Shown: piece by piece, positions 22,699-34,604 of the stretch | Position numbering within the stretch: position 1 is the stretch's first letter | Layout of the letters: the number at the start of each line of letters is the position of its first letter | NCBI GenBank assembly: GCA_003184365.1 | Contig: NKYR01000043.1 | Location: 62,001 to 126,000, forward strand | DNA length: 64,000 nucleotides | Reading direction: 5' to 3' | DNA from: Evernia prunastri | Lineage: Eukaryota; Ascomycota; Lecanoromycetes; Lecanorales; Parmeliaceae | Translations under genes and position numbers: made by a program | The notes under the pieces: model-generated | Database searches by the model: none | Seen by the model: only the letters and a program-made list of their open reading frames with translations | Told to the model about the DNA's origin: nothing

Positions 22699-24267
22699 AC
22701 GTAGATTGATGTAAAACGGAGAGGTTGTTCAGAGTGGTTGAAGCTAGTTCGTGGACGATTGTCAGAGCAGAGGTCGTGAAGCGCTCGACATATGCCTAGC
22801 GGACCCCAAGATGAACGTCAGCTTACCACAGCGTACACGTGTAGTCTGACCACGACTACGGCGTGCCTGGAGAGGCCAGGCCATGGTGGGAATGCGACCA
22901 TTGACAATATTTATAGTAGAATTTGATAGGCGCCTATCAGCTAGTGCTGATGGGACACCTAAGGAGCGGCCAGCTGCGGCGCAGGCGTTTGAGTGGGTTA
23001 CAATTTGATGAATGCTAGTGTGTGATTGCGCACTGATCATGTTGCTCATGTAATGAGTAGTCCAAGAGAAGGACTAGGCGTTGAGGGTAAGAGGGTCTGC
23101 CGCGAAGAGCATACACACAACGGTGTATAGTATTCTTGGCGGAAAAATACAACCTCGGTAAAGTATTCGTACTCGTTCCGACCGAAAAGTTTCCTTTACT
23201 CTATACTTCTCAATTCAACGGATGGCAGCTTTTGGGTCTTTCAAGTTCAGGAAACTCCCATGCAGCGCGCGACGACAATGGCTTGTCTTTCAAACCCCCC
23301 AATGAGCTCTCGATTCAAGTTCTCGATCGATTGTATCTGAAAGAAAACCCCTGAAGACTTCCAATCTGCCAAAAGATCTCTAAAGTGTGCCAGCAGCGGA
23401 GGGAGAAAACGTGAACAATTGAGAGATAGTTGCGCTGGAAGAATGGACCATGACTGAAAGACTCCTCTGTTACGCTTTGGACTACCATCCCCTATGAGAC
23501 TATCTGCTACACTATGCACCCTATGTCGAGGAACTAATCACAGGGAGGCTGGGAAGCTCAGTACTCGTATTACCACCCTCCCACACTTACGGAGAATTCA
23601 ATATGCCGCCAAATTTGCACAGACTTCTCCTTCGATACTGTTAGTTGAAGAAGACGAGGCGGCAGAATCCGATGCCCAAAGAAGAAAGAGCCCAACTCTA
23701 TCTGTCATCCTTCTCTTGCGCCGAAATCTTCATCCGCGAATCTATGTCATTGTTGTATTTAACAGCAGGGGAATATTTGTAAGTTCATTCCTCGTCTGAC
23801 TGGTTGTTTTATAGGGTACATTAGCTTCCACGACGAGTATGCAGTAAAGACCGCTACTCGACCTGGGATAAGACAAAGTTATAAGGCCTGGGAGAAGTTG
23901 GTGGTTAGTAGCAGCAATCGCAGAGTCTCAAAGACGAGAATGACCAGACGTGGTGGCTGAGGATGAAAGTGTCGACGGCGATGTAGTTCATGTCGCACAC
24001 TGGCCTGGCAAATGCTATGACAAAGCCAATTAGAATTGCATGAGGCCTAAAAGGGGATAATGGTTGCTGCTGAATAAAAATCTATGTGGAAGCACGCGAT
24101 CTGTTTCCGGTGTTCTAATATGTACAATAATTACAGTCTATACAGAGCCCGCCGCACAACTTTTGAGAGCTCATCCAACATCGATCAACTCTCACACCCT
24201 ACGTGGCTTGAAACCAAACACCTGCATACAATCCCCGCACATCCCCTCGGAGAATCCAAGCATGAGC
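22699..24267. other. intergenic with a possible F-box gene fragment
   Basis: Contains the promoter of the NLR-like gene. At 23287-23354 a + frame reads KPPNELSIQVLDRLYLKE, like the start of an F-box; the continuation (EDFQSAKRSLKCAS) is in another frame at 23354-23400. Nothing else is supported. Confidence 0.35.
23287..23440 (+). pseudogene. possible F-box protein fragment
   Basis: A PPNELSIQVLDRLYLKE helix resembles the first part of an F-box. It stops at a TGA (23352-23354), and a matching second part EDFQSAKRSLKCASSGGRKRE follows in a shifted frame. The fragment is too short to be sure. Confidence 0.25.
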
Positions 24268-25551
24268 TCATAATCTCGCCCTCGCAGCCTTCGCCCTCCC
24301 CTCAAAATCCTTGTCTACCCTCTTCTCCCTCGCCTTCCTCTCCATCGCCTCCATCATCGGCTTCGTCCTCTCGAAAATCCTCTGAACCCTCCTCTCCGTG
24401 AATTCTTCCCTATCATGCCCTTCGAACCTCACACTCAAAGGCCCCTCGAGCCCCAACAGCGCCCTACTCTTCCCATTATCAAACGTCCAATCCGTCGTAC
24501 CGATCTGGTAGAACTCCGCCAGTTGCCCCTGTCTCTTTGAGCGGTCCGTCGTGAAGACTGTGGTCGGGATCTTTGGCAGCCACGATGGCGGGAGCGAGCG
24601 GCGCAGATCCACGACCATGGTGTCGAATGTTTTGGGTATGTAGTTGAGGCTTCCCAGCTGTACCACGCCTCGGGTGTTGAGCATGACATGCAGAAGCATA
24701 AGGTTAGCGATCACGTCGACGGGAACTTCGTCCCAATTGTTGGAGCCTGAGGTGGAGCCTGAGGCGGCGTGCCAGACGTCCAGTCCGCCTATGGGCCACA
24801 TCATGCGCGAGTACATGGTGTCGATCGGCATGCTGCCCTCCGGTCCGTAGAACTCGAATGGTTCTTTGACCGCAGGGCCGACAGTGGTTGGTCTCACGAG
24901 CATCATTGGCAGCTCCGGGTACCTTTTCAATAACAACCGTTCCATTAGGTGCTTGGAGTAAGCATAGGGCCACGCGAATTGCTTGAGGTATTTCGTCGTC
25001 CCTTTCGCTTGGATTTCGAGGAGTTCCGCTTCCGGGTCACCAAGCTCGTAGATTTTCTCCAAAACAAGACCCTCTGGGAGGCATGTGTTGGCGTAGGCGG
25101 TTGACACTTGAACGTAAGATTCCAATTTTCGAAATGATGTGGCAAGGCGAGCAAGCTCGAGCGAGGGGATGCAATTATCCGCCACAACTTTTTGTAGCGG
25201 TGCTTTGAGACTGATATTTGCAGCTGCATGAAGCACGATCTGCACCTCCGCAACCATCTCAGCATACACCGTGTCATCAATGCCGAACTGAGGCTTGGTC
25301 ATGTCGCCCACCACGAGTACGAGACGGTCAGTGGCAAGCATCCTGTCTGTTATCTCGGGTGAGAGAGTACGCCGCCATTTTCCGATGGCGATGGCCGAGG
25401 AACCACGGATGAGGGCATATACTTTGCGAGTGGGAAGGGTAAGGAGTAGTTTGTATAGGAGACAGCCGCCTAGGCCACCAGTGCCGCCGGTCAGGAGGAT
25501 GATCTTGGATGAGTAGAAGCCAGGGGCATCGGAGAGGTCTTGCTGAGCCAT
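24268..25551 (-). CDS. fatty acyl-CoA reductase-like / extended SDR (NAD-binding 4) protein
   Basis: A single exon of 427 aa from the ATG at 25551 (an upstream TTG is not a start). The N-terminus has a Rossmann glycine motif (IILLTGGTGGLGG), then a VVGDMTKPQFGI segment, a Ser region (YVQVSTAYANT) and the catalytic-type YAYSKHLMERLL (Tyr-x-x-x-Lys), followed by LVRPTTVGPA. These are the hallmarks of the 'male sterility'/NAD_binding_4 family, which reduces acyl-CoA or carrier-bound acyl groups with NADPH. The region after residue 250 is less conserved, ending in a basic Arg/Lys helix. No carrier or adenylation domain is attached, so it works alone or on a partner's product. It lies between the NLR-like gene and a pseudogene, with no cluster partner in sight. 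Cytosolic or peripheral membrane location is likely. Confidence 0.8.
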   Translation of the reverse strand: MAQQDLSDAPGFYSSKIILLTGGTGGLGGCLLYKLLLTLPTRKVYALIRGSSAIAIGKWRRTLSPEITDRMLATDRLVLVVGDMTKPQFGIDDTVYAEMVAEVQIVLHAAANISLKAPLQKVVADNCIPSLELARLATSFRKLESYVQVSTAYANTCLPEGLVLEKIYELGDPEAELLEIQAKGTTKYLKQFAWPYAYSKHLMERLLLKRYPELPMMLVRPTTVGPAVKEPFEFYGPEGSMPIDTMYSRMMWPIGGLDVWHAASGSTSGSNNWDEVPVDVIANLMLLHVMLNTRGVVQLGSLNYIPKTFDTMVVDLRRSLPPSWLPKIPTTVFTTDRSKRQGQLAEFYQIGTTDWTFDNGKSRALLGLEGPLSVRFEGHDREEFTERRVQRIFERTKPMMEAMERKAREKRVDKDFEGRAKAARARL

Positions 25552-27060
25552 GCTGACGGGGAAGGAGGATGAGAAGGTATTTGTTAGCAAACGATGTGTC
25601 GGTTTCTGAGTTACGAAATTCAGTCAGCGTGGGTTGAGCGCTTTTATCACTGCTCCTTGATGGATCTAGACTTGCACGAGCTCATTTGCTTCTAGAAAGC
25701 TTTCCGTGAAGCTCCGAGGGCTCCCATAGCTCCATGGCGCTTAGTGCTAATATTCGTATTGAGATTCATGATTTGTAAAGGTCGAATTACTCCGGTTAGG
25801 AATATTACGCGTCCAATTTTTTGGATTTGCTACTTACTTGGAGGTTAATCCGCCCAACGGCGGTGGTAAACCGTTTAGAGAAATCAACAAGAGAGGTTTT
25901 GAGTTACCTCGAAGTTCGTCCTACTAGTTCGATACTTAGAAAAAGTAGGGAATGTTCATGTATTTTTAATCTAGATCCATCCAGGCCTTCGGAATGATGA
26001 CCCTGACCCTTATTGATTGCATGGTTTGATGTGGGTAACGATGCAAATGCCGGATAATATAGATTCAGAAGTCGTGCACACTGAGTGACTGACCCACCGC
26101 AAACTTAATATAGAAGACTCGTTTTCCAAAAGCTTTCCAATCTCACACGCTTCGTGCAAGCAGGAAGTATAGCTTGACACACTGTTGGAGAGAGACCGCA
26201 TTTGATAGCCTTCCTCAGCGTCCATTGCTAGGATAGATCTACCGAAGCTCGATCATAATAATATCTCTCGCCCGTGAGAAAGACTCCATTTTGCGACTGT
26301 GAATCAAGCGAATAAAATTTCCGTAGAAATTCGAACATGGGGGTGAGAGCCTTGGTATTCCTGATTCGGAGATTTCATATCTCTAGACGGTCCAAAGGAG
26401 TTGCCTGCACACTAGGGTCGGGTCGACGGATGTCGTAGGATCTCAGGCTTTAGCCAAGAGTAATAAGGTGCAGGCTCGGTCAGATGTGGCGTCCTCATAC
26501 CTTTGGCTGCTAGCTGTTTAGGCAAAAGCCGAGCCACCTCCCGCGTTATGGTAAATATATACATCTTCATCGTTGGAGACTCCTTGGCTTGGACTTTACA
26601 ATAGTATTGGTTCTTGCCGCAAAGCTTTACCCAAGACTTGGGGAAGGCGAGAGACAATCTAGACTTCATGCGTGGACACGATAGACTTTCGGCACATGCT
26701 GCGTTTGACTTTGAGTCTGTTTTGACTCCGGGAGTAGGAATCGGAATGTGAGATTCTTGTAGACACATCAGAATCCTGATCTACAGAGCTCTTAAATGCC
26801 GTCTTTCATGTGGATATTTCTGTCGGTTCAACTTAGTGCGGCGGCTTGTACTCCTCGCGTGGGGAAACTTGGTTTGCGAGACTGAGTGAGGTGATTGAGA
26901 TCTCGAGGTAAAGGAGAAGGGATATTAGACGGGGCAGGGTCCGTCAACGAAACGCGACATCTTAGCTCTCATACAGAGTCGCGCCGCGATGAGAGCAATG
27001 AGATTGTCCGAGGGTACACAGCAGCCGGCGGTATTCCGAAAACTCTGCGTGGCAGCTCTG
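25552..27060. other. intergenic, no gene supported
   Basis: Moderately AT-rich with many short stops. A reverse-strand frame at 26412-26768 has no recognisable motif. Confidence 0.45.
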
Positions 27061-28805
27061 TCAAATTCTGGTCACCAGCTTCGTACCCCCCTGTAGATAG
27101 ATAGACTCTTTCCAGATGTTCATGGTCTTCAGATCATCAAAAAAAAATGTCAGACTTTCCAACACTTCTGTGTTCCGCCAAAGTATCCGGAGGATTGCGT
27201 CTTCTTCGAAGGGTACAGAGACTACACAAACAATGTCTTTCGTGAATATGCGCCGTTTGAATTGTAACTTTGGGAGCTGCGCACTCGTCACCAATGAATA
27301 GTGCCTGAGCTTGGATTCCTTTGCGCGGCAACAGATCAACATACGTTCAAAAAGGTCCATATGCGATGAGGACGCTCGATTCTGAAAACAATCAAGACCT
27401 CAAAAAGCAAGAGTTTGCCGATGTACTCAAGCTCACACCCTTTCCAGTCTTCGACACGATATCGAAGCCTTTCTAAGCCGTGCTCGGAAACACTACTGAA
27501 AGGCACTGAATCCCAATTTACACCTAGCGATGAAGTCGTACTTGATGGTACCATGGGGATGGACGAATGAGGCTGAGGCGGCTGCGGCTCGGTGCCGGTG
27601 CCACTCAGAAGGTCCTTCGCCAGATCGTACACGCCAACATTTCAAGAGCTGGATAGGAACGTGTCCTACTCTCGTGAATGCCTCCTTCTGTGCGCGTTGC
27701 TGAGCCTAATTCACTTTCGATAGGCCCATCGTAATCGCTTCTTACAAAAGTTGTGGGAGACCATTTTGGCCTACTCAACGCGTAGTCGTCCCAAATTTCG
27801 TCTAGGAATGATGCTCGAGCTGTTGTCCAGTGGGACCATCTTCGTGGAATTTTCGGGCCGAAATAGCTTTCTCTCTTTTTCCATGAGATGGTCTAGGTCT
27901 CTCCACAGTGATTAGGTACACATATGCGTTTCAGAACTCTCTGTTATGGAGCTGGCTACCCTCAGTACGGATGAACTAGCATCTACTGACACGGTCATCG
28001 AGAAGTTGCTGGAGATGAAGATATGATAGAGTCGAAATCACGAAGCGATTTTCGAAGTGATGTGTTGTGTAAGGGCGCACCAAATTGAATGCTCTTTCCA
28101 GGGTGAAAATTTGAGTCTCCGCCCTCGTCATCCTGAAGTCGCCGTTCTCTAAGAGCCTCTTCACGATCTCTGTTGTCGACCTACTGCTGTAGTCGGCTGA
28201 CTGTCTCTTGTATGTTCTGGAGCGTGTTCTGGTTTTCACTGATATACGCGTCTTTCTTGATCACCATCTCGTCTGTCCGCGCGCCATAAAACCTTAAGAT
28301 TATCAATCAAACAATGAATCTCATAAAAAAGGGATATACTGACGTGCTCAGGGCGTCAAAACTCAAGTTTGACATAACTTTGTACGATGATAATGTCTGT
28401 TGCAGCGTTGAGACTTCCTCTCTTTTGAAAGTCGCCCAGACAAACGCTTGCCATCTTCCTGCAATAATCCCACCATTGTGATCCAGGAAATGGCTGACGA
28501 GCTTTTTAATGTCTAGCAAGACCTTGACGCCGTTGGTAAGCATCTCACTAAGATTTTTCAAAATCTTTTTTACAATTTGATCAGATTGCATTGCATGTCC
28601 CCCCAACCATTGTTGGAAAGTTGCGAGGATCTCGTGGAGGTCCTTCAGCTCGGTTGCCAGTTGACGAATGTGGACGCGCTTTGCGGGAGAGTTGAATAAG
28701 AATCGAGATATCCCGGCCGATTGTGATGGCAGACTCGATGAGAGTCAGCAACGATGCGGCGCTTACAATAGCTTCCATATGAGCCGAAGAAACTCGATTA
28801 GACAT
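27061..28805 (-). pseudogene. decayed gene: STAND-type N-terminal domain plus Cdc24-like PH domain
   Basis: Reading the minus strand from ATG 28805 (or 28778) gives MEAIVSAASLLTLIESAITIG, typical of the N-terminal domain of many fungal STAND-type proteins. The frame then shifts near 28700-28715 and continues as FLFNSPAKRVHIRQLATELK with a long helical domain to about 28330. A coding-like helix after a possible intron meets an in-frame TAG (28181-28183) after RLQQ, then resumes (VDNRDREEALRERRLQDDEG). Further 3', YRVEDWKGCELEYIGKLLLF and MDLFERMLICCRAKESK, then LQFKRRIFTKDIV and ILRILWRNTEVLESLTF, match the PH domain of Cdc24-type Rho GEFs and related fungal PH proteins. These two halves are in different frames (break near 27357). 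At least two frameshifts and a nonsense codon make it a pseudogene unless the assembly is wrong. Confidence 0.7.
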
Positions 28806-29835
28806 ATTGATAGCTGTACTAATACAAATTCAGGAGTGATACAACCAAGACTCAGCCGAGGGAAACATAAGTCTCGTCTACACACAGAGCAGTGGGGGAG
28901 GGGAGTCAGAGATGCATGAAAGATTTTGACAGAGCATCAGAGGGTTGACAGGTGCAGGGCATTGAGTTAGGCTATGCTGCTATCAGCCTCAGCCTTGCGC
29001 AATGAGACTTTGTCATCCGGCTAAAATATCTTATTGTACTTGACCTTCCTCACTCATTCTCCTCACCATGAGCATGAATTATTCTTCAGGACGTTTGAGC
29101 AGGATTCCGCCATACTAGAGAAGTATCGCAATCTTGACATCGTGCTCACGGAGGTGGTGTGTGCAACCGGTGGCGAGAGATATGGTGTTTCAACTATCAC
29201 GAGTAAGCACTAGATCCCTCGAACATGACGTCGTCGCCGCATTCTCTCCAAGGAGAGATCCTTCTAAGGATTAGCGGTGAAAAACTACCTAGGAGCTTTT
29301 TGCGGACTATCGTACCGCGCTGGCTTTAAGCCCGGGTCTTGAACGAAGCATTCTCCGTTAAACACAGTTCGGTCGGAGGAGATTATGGATGGGGGAAAGA
29401 GTCCGCAAGAAAGCTCCCCCGCAATCCTGCAGCCTTGTCGGCACTCAGTCTCTCGGTATCCAATCATATAAGACATGGAAGCCTGCTACAGATGAGGTTG
29501 CGTAGCCTTCGCAGACAAGCAACAAGAACAAATGCGGAAAAGGCCAGTCTTTGGTCGTCAAAGTCCTTTCCATATCCTCTACTCTTGGGTGGAACGAAGC
29601 GCTGTTGGAGACAACGACCTCAAAGCTGTCGCATTGGGGTGCGCATCTTGTAGTGAACGCTCTCCGTAGTGAGTATTGATCTAAATAATCGTACATGTAT
29701 AACTTCATGTGCTCGATTAATGTCACGACTCAAGTGCAGTGAGCAAGAGCTGCTCGAATCAAGGGGATTGGGGCGCGCACAGAACAGCCATCTGCAGGCG
29801 AGGATCAGAACTGCTTGCTATCAAGATGTTCTGCC
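28806..29835. other. intergenic with a short coding-like stretch
   Basis: At about 29070-29198 (+) a frame reads HEHELFFRTFEQDSAILEKY, then VVCATGGERYGVSTIT, ending at a possible donor (GTAAGC). It has no convincing start or following exon. The rest shows nothing. Confidence 0.3.
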
Positions 29836-30765
29836 TCATATTTGTTGACTCGGATAACGATTCTCTTGGAAGCCCAGGATATCTTCGTTGGATGGAATTT
29901 CAATTCCCCAACGATATCCGTACTGGTACCAATGATCCACAGTCTCCGGTGCGAGTTCCCTATCAGGTATGGGGAACTCTTTCACTTCTTCATCCGTCTT
30001 TAGCTCGAGTTTAGCAACCCTCCCGAACAAGGTTCCTCGACTGGAAATTTTGCACAACTTCAGCCATACCGATTTGACGATCCTGTGCCTTATTGATAAA
30101 ACACAAGGTATGCTCCTGACTCCAATGCCATCGTAGTAGGGCTGTTCTTTTAGCATTTCACCCCAGGAGATAGTGAACACCATTGTATCGACATGGAGCT
30201 GAGGCTCGAAGGGACCTTTGTAAATGAATTGGGGCCCGTGGTGGAAGAAGCTGCTGAGGAGGTGGAAAAGTGGTCGGAATATTTCACCTGGGTCGCCATC
30301 GCCTCCAAATTGGCTGGAATGACAGCCATCAAACATCCTCACCTCTACCTCCAGATTGCGTACATGAGTGATGGGACCTGGAAGAAGGGTCCAGGTAGGC
30401 CAGATATCACAATCTTGAATCATTAGGTCTAGCTTAGAATCTAGTCCCCGCTCCAATGTGTCGTAACGGGCTAAGACCTCACGAACTTCGTTGTTCAGCT
30501 GATGGTTACATGCTTGCAGGCTTTGGCATGCGTATTTGGGATAGACATCCTCAGGGTAGAAAACGTGTTTCTGCTGCTTTGGCTCTGAGCCAAATCCTAC
30601 AAAACGTGAATCTGCATGTTCGGGTGATTCTGGTGGCTCAGATGGTGTTTCGAGTACAGCGAGGTAGATATCGTCCCGGATCTCTCGAGGGAAGTCGAAA
30701 AAAGTATATCGACTGGCTGCGGGCGTGTCCCGAACGAAGGATATGTTGCTAACGGGTGTGTACAT
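29836..30765 (-). CDS. 2EXR/F-box-like fungal protein
   Basis: A single exon of 309 aa from an ATG at 30765. Residues 20-37 (YTFFDFPREIRDDIYLAVL) match the 'F..LP.EIRd.IY...L' motif that opens fungal 2EXR and F-box-like proteins. 'YACQSLQACNHQLNNEVREVL' (a 'LL..C+Q...E..' pattern) follows, also typical of the family. The rest is a globular region with a His/Asp-rich loop (HVDTMVFTISWGEML). These proteins form large lineage-specific families in moulds, and some may bridge substrates to SCF ubiquitin ligases. The exact role is not established. Length (about 300 aa) is normal. It has no introns and no linked functional partner. Confidence 0.75.
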   Translation of the reverse strand: MYTPVSNISFVRDTPAASRYTFFDFPREIRDDIYLAVLETPSEPPESPEHADSRFVGFGSEPKQQKHVFYPEDVYPKYACQSLQACNHQLNNEVREVLARYDTLERGLDSKLDLMIQDCDIWPTWTLLPGPITHVRNLEVEVRMFDGCHSSQFGGDGDPGEIFRPLFHLLSSFFHHGPQFIYKGPFEPQLHVDTMVFTISWGEMLKEQPYYDGIGVRSIPCVLSIRHRIVKSVWLKLCKISSRGTLFGRVAKLELKTDEEVKEFPIPDRELAPETVDHWYQYGYRWGIEIPSNEDILGFQENRYPSQQI

Positions 30766-33247
30766 AATTGGGTGATAAATTAATTTGGCCTGACGAACTG
30801 ATTCCGATGGGCAGTCTTAAGCTTTCTGCTTCGGATAACATACTAGCTACGTCCTCTCCTTAAGTCCTTTGATAAATATTCATCCCAAGCCAGACCAGGC
30901 CATTGACGCAGTGCCTTCCACCCTTATCGTCCTCAATCCTCACTCACTACGCCCTCTTCTCTGCCCACTTCCATCGCTCCTCCGAGTTTACACCCTCATC
31001 CTCAACCACGCTTCCTACCAGACCTCCACCTTACTCGTGTCCTACGCCGCCGATCTGTCCGTACTCTGCTATTCCATCTCCACTCTCAGAACGTTACCCG
31101 TCACTACCACGCCCAGCGCAACGGTACATGTGGCATTATGTTGGCGAGGAGCTATCATACCCGTGAGATGCGAGAGACTCTATCCGCAATTGAGGATAGT
31201 GTACACGGCACGAGGTGAACGATTCAGACCCGATAGCACAGGAACGGACAGAGCTAGCATTTTGGGCGGGGACCTGGAAGTGGCGAGGCCAGGGAAGTTG
31301 ACCTGGACGATAGGGATAGCGAAGGGAGGGATTTTGGACGTGGCAATGGGCCCAAGCTAGCACTTTTTAGTGAAATGGAAGAAGATCTTCAAGAACCGTG
31401 AGATGAGACTGGAGACTTTAAACAAGGTGGTGGACCCAGTGGGCAAAGGAGTGGCTTCGCGTGGAAGCTGAGAGCCTGAGAAGGACTGGGGTTCAAGTTG
31501 GATGCGAATATGCTTTGGGAGAGGATAGATCTCGGTAGAGTGGGTGTGGACGCCGGCTACGCGAAATCAAAGGGAACGGCTACGGAGATGATGGAAACAG
31601 ATGCCAGACTGATGCTTTTCAGCAGTGCCAATGGTCTACGAGTGCTCGGCCTCATACGGAGCTACCCACTCCAGCTGACGTGGAGACTGCCGGCTGTTGG
31701 GCCTCTTGAGCTTTAGAAGCAATGCTCGAGCTAGGGTTTGCTTCCCACAAATATTTTATCTCAAAGACCAGACGGGTCCTGCCATGTTCGATATGAGGCT
31801 GTACGGCGGTCAAGGGGAGGACGATAGAGACGAATGCTTCCTTGTCGACGGAAGAAAGATCGTAAGACTGGTTGTTGAACACGCCGTTCTGCTCGAGCAA
31901 GAATCCACAAGACTAGTATCGTCTTAGACGACACCGAGTTTTCAATATTCATCATCATACGACCCACAGATCCCTCTAGGAACGCTTGACATCAATTGAT
32001 GCAATAAGAAGCTGTAGTATCGTTCAGACCAGAAGTTCCACACCATATTGCACTCGCGCCAGCCGCAGAATCGCAAACATATAACACTGTTGTTACGACT
32101 CGGAAGCCTTGCCCATTCTGTTTTGAAGACGCCCTCCTCGCATAACGCGAACCACGAGCCTGTGTCCGAGTTCGATATTAGCTCAAGAGCAAGATGTCTA
32201 CGTTGAGGCAAAGGGATCAAGAGACGGGTATGTCCGGCCGCGGCAGGCACCAAAATCGTCGCGTTCACACTTACGCATATCAAGTATTGACTGCACAGGA
32301 GACTCATTCCTTCTTCACTAATGCTCGCAGTACCTTGATTGTGCCCCCCCCTGGGCCCGTCAAGTCGGCACCTTCGGATATCGTGAGTCCGGAACGAATA
32401 ACCTTCAACGGTTACAGAGGCGGCACACGGCCCCACAACCCTCGATCACCTCCACCATGAAATACGCCTGTGCCAATTTTCTCTGCAATTACGTCACTTT
32501 CCCTCCTGTGATCCGGCCACCATGGACACCAATACATGTACTTTCAGTTCACGCCCAATTGCTATGTAAAGTGATTGCGTTGTAAATTTGAACTCACTAG
32601 GCGATGTCACAATGGCTCCCTGTTAGAAGGGGCACTTTGTGTTTGCATTACACGGGCTATATCCGGACGGTGACGCATACGAATACCGGGGATTGTGAGC
32701 ACGCGATGGGAAGGGTTAGGGAGAGATTTCATAGGGAGAGTCAGCAGACTAGAGCGGGTTGGTACACGCTTAGTGATGGGGCGAGTTATGGTCTCGCTTG
32801 CAGATGAATGGCGGTACGCAATAGAGCTGGATCGTCAATCACACGGCCAGAACAAATTCAGACCCTGGTTGAGTATACGACTTTGTATTTTACCACATCT
32901 GGTTACACTGTCACTATCCGAGCTTTCAACTCTCTCATCTCATCGATTATCTTTGCGGAATCACTCATTTCGAAATGACGTATACGCCTTTTCCAAGGTT
33001 CGTCTGTATCTAATCCCGTGAGAGTACGGGTCTTGGGTTGTGAACTCTCCAGAGCACAGAATTGTTCGGACATCAGACAGCTGAGATGTCCTCTTTATCT
33101 GCATTGAAGATCATCTCTAGTACTCCCCCTCCCAACGTCTGCCAATTACTTGTCTCCAATCTTCAGGGCAGTAATAGAACTTTCATGCTACAAAGAACCA
33201 CGAAGAAAAGCCGAGTCGCTTTCTACCCTAACGCCGCACATCTGTCT
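30766..33247. other. gene-poor stretch, weak coding traces
   Basis: A + frame at 30869-31360 and another at 31498-31716 (GRVGVDAGYAKSKGTATEMM) are protein-like in places but have broken continuity. On the minus strand 31942-32140 reads SWFALCEEGVFKTEWARLPS; possible small exons lie upstream (GADLTGPGGGTIK near 32340-32380). They may be remnants or a small multi-exon gene that I cannot join with confidence. Confidence 0.3.
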
Positions 33248-33790
33248 TCACCGGCTCTTCGAATCGGCGACTTTGACACGCCTCCCCGTCACGTCAGCGA
33301 TCAACATATTGCGCGGCCCAAGTACCGTCTGCCCTCCCAAAGCGTCTTCTGCTGGCACGTGCGAACCCAGACATTCTTTGAGCAAACCATCAGGACCCAT
33401 CAGCTCCGCGTAGATCTCCGCATAGGTCAAAGGAACACGCGTGTCGAGATCGAACATGAGCAGGGCGACGGTGCAGCTCCCGTATTCACCTACCACCGGC
33501 AGGCGGTCTGTTACGCCACGGGCCTGATAGCCGAAATAGTGAAGTTCTATCAATGACTTGCCTTTGACCAGTGTGTCGAGGGCGCGTTCGCAGTCGGATT
33601 TGGTGGTGGGGAAGATGTGCTCGATGGAGTGGTCGAAGCAGTCGTTGTAGGTCGTGAGGCGGGTTGCGTTCACTGTCGGAATGTTACCTGTGGCGAGAGA
33701 AGAAGTGTTGGAGGCGGGCAATAGGTTCAGCTGCGATGGTTTGCATATGACCAGCGGTAAAAGTAAGAATGGGAGGAGGAATGGGATCAT
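33248..33790 (-). CDS. small secreted hypothetical protein
   Basis: A single exon of 180 aa from an ATG at 33788-33790. A strong signal peptide comes first (MIPFLLPFLLLPLVICKP, cleavage near 17). The mature part has YNDCFDHSIEHIFPTTKSDCERALDTL, a helix with paired cysteines, then GYQARGVTDRLPVVGEYGSC and a GSHVPAEDALGGQTVLGPRNMLI segment near the end. The 'C....LGG....GPR..L.v.V.GR' tail is a pattern seen in small extracellular proteins of filamentous ascomycetes. About four cysteines and several Asn-X-Ser/Thr sites fit secretion. Function is unknown. The gene is convincing by start, signal and length. Confidence 0.7.
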   Translation of the reverse strand: MIPFLLPFLLLPLVICKPSQLNLLPASNTSSLATGNIPTVNATRLTTYNDCFDHSIEHIFPTTKSDCERALDTLVKGKSLIELHYFGYQARGVTDRLPVVGEYGSCTVALLMFDLDTRVPLTYAEIYAELMGPDGLLKECLGSHVPAEDALGGQTVLGPRNMLIADVTGRRVKVADSKSR

Positions 33791-34604
33791 GGTGGCCGGT
33801 CAAGGCCCAATTCTCACACGCGAGCATAAGAAAGAAGACGTATATTGTATGCAAATTACAGAGTACCGAAAAGGCAATCAAGGTTGAGCATATGCAGACT
33901 TTGCGCTTGGCCTTTTGTAGCGGTGCGGCTCTACTGCCCGCATCCACGTTTTGACACTTTCGCTTGTAAGGATGCATACCCTTATTACCGCGATCCACAG
34001 GCAAGTTGCATTTGCCATGTTGCACGGACGTGTTTCCGTCTATGCGATGCTTGTATATTTGTCTTCAAGACCTCGTGCTCGTCATGCGTCCTCGCCCTTC
34101 AGCGATTGGCTGGTAGATGCTAATGGTGACGGCGCGTTGCATTGCCGGAGCGATAAAGGAAGAGACACTCATTGGAAATTTATTCATTCCTGGCTCTAGG
34201 ATAGATGCAATTGCCTGACTTCAGTAGACACAGCCAGCTGGAGACGGCAAAATAAAGTCCCTAAAGAGCAATGTTTGTTGTAGCATGATAATTGCTTCAT
34301 CTGCTAGGACGATAAGCAGCATAGTGAAATATATCGTTCTTGAACCTGCCGTACAAGACTTTCCTGAGTCAAGATAGACAAATTATGAAAGGAGTACAAC
34401 ATGGGTTACAGATTGAATTCTGGCCGGAGGGCAACGGTGTGGTCTGGAGGTATTTAGTTTGTGTTAGGTTCGAATCCTAATGGCGCTGGTTCTAGTGGTG
34501 AAGTGGGCGTCTTATTTTCTCCTCCGTCTTCCACTCTCAATCACTCAAATGTAGACTTAAGATTAGTCGTCAGAATCAGGTCCCTGATAAATTAAACTCG
34601 GAAA
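33791..34604. other. intergenic, nothing supported
   Basis: A tRNA T-arm-like hairpin at 34464-34480 was considered and rejected. No other feature. Confidence 0.45.

Noticed and set aside
31942..32436. 164-codon minus frame
   Set aside because: Starts at GTG. Parts look coding and possible introns exist, but I could not join exons without stops; left as a note in the gap entry.
34464..34480. tRNA T-arm-like hairpin (TTAGG, TTCGAAT loop, CCTAA)
   Set aside because: The five-base stem and loop are perfect, but no matching acceptor stem, D-arm or anticodon arm can be found 5' of it. At most a tRNA relic.
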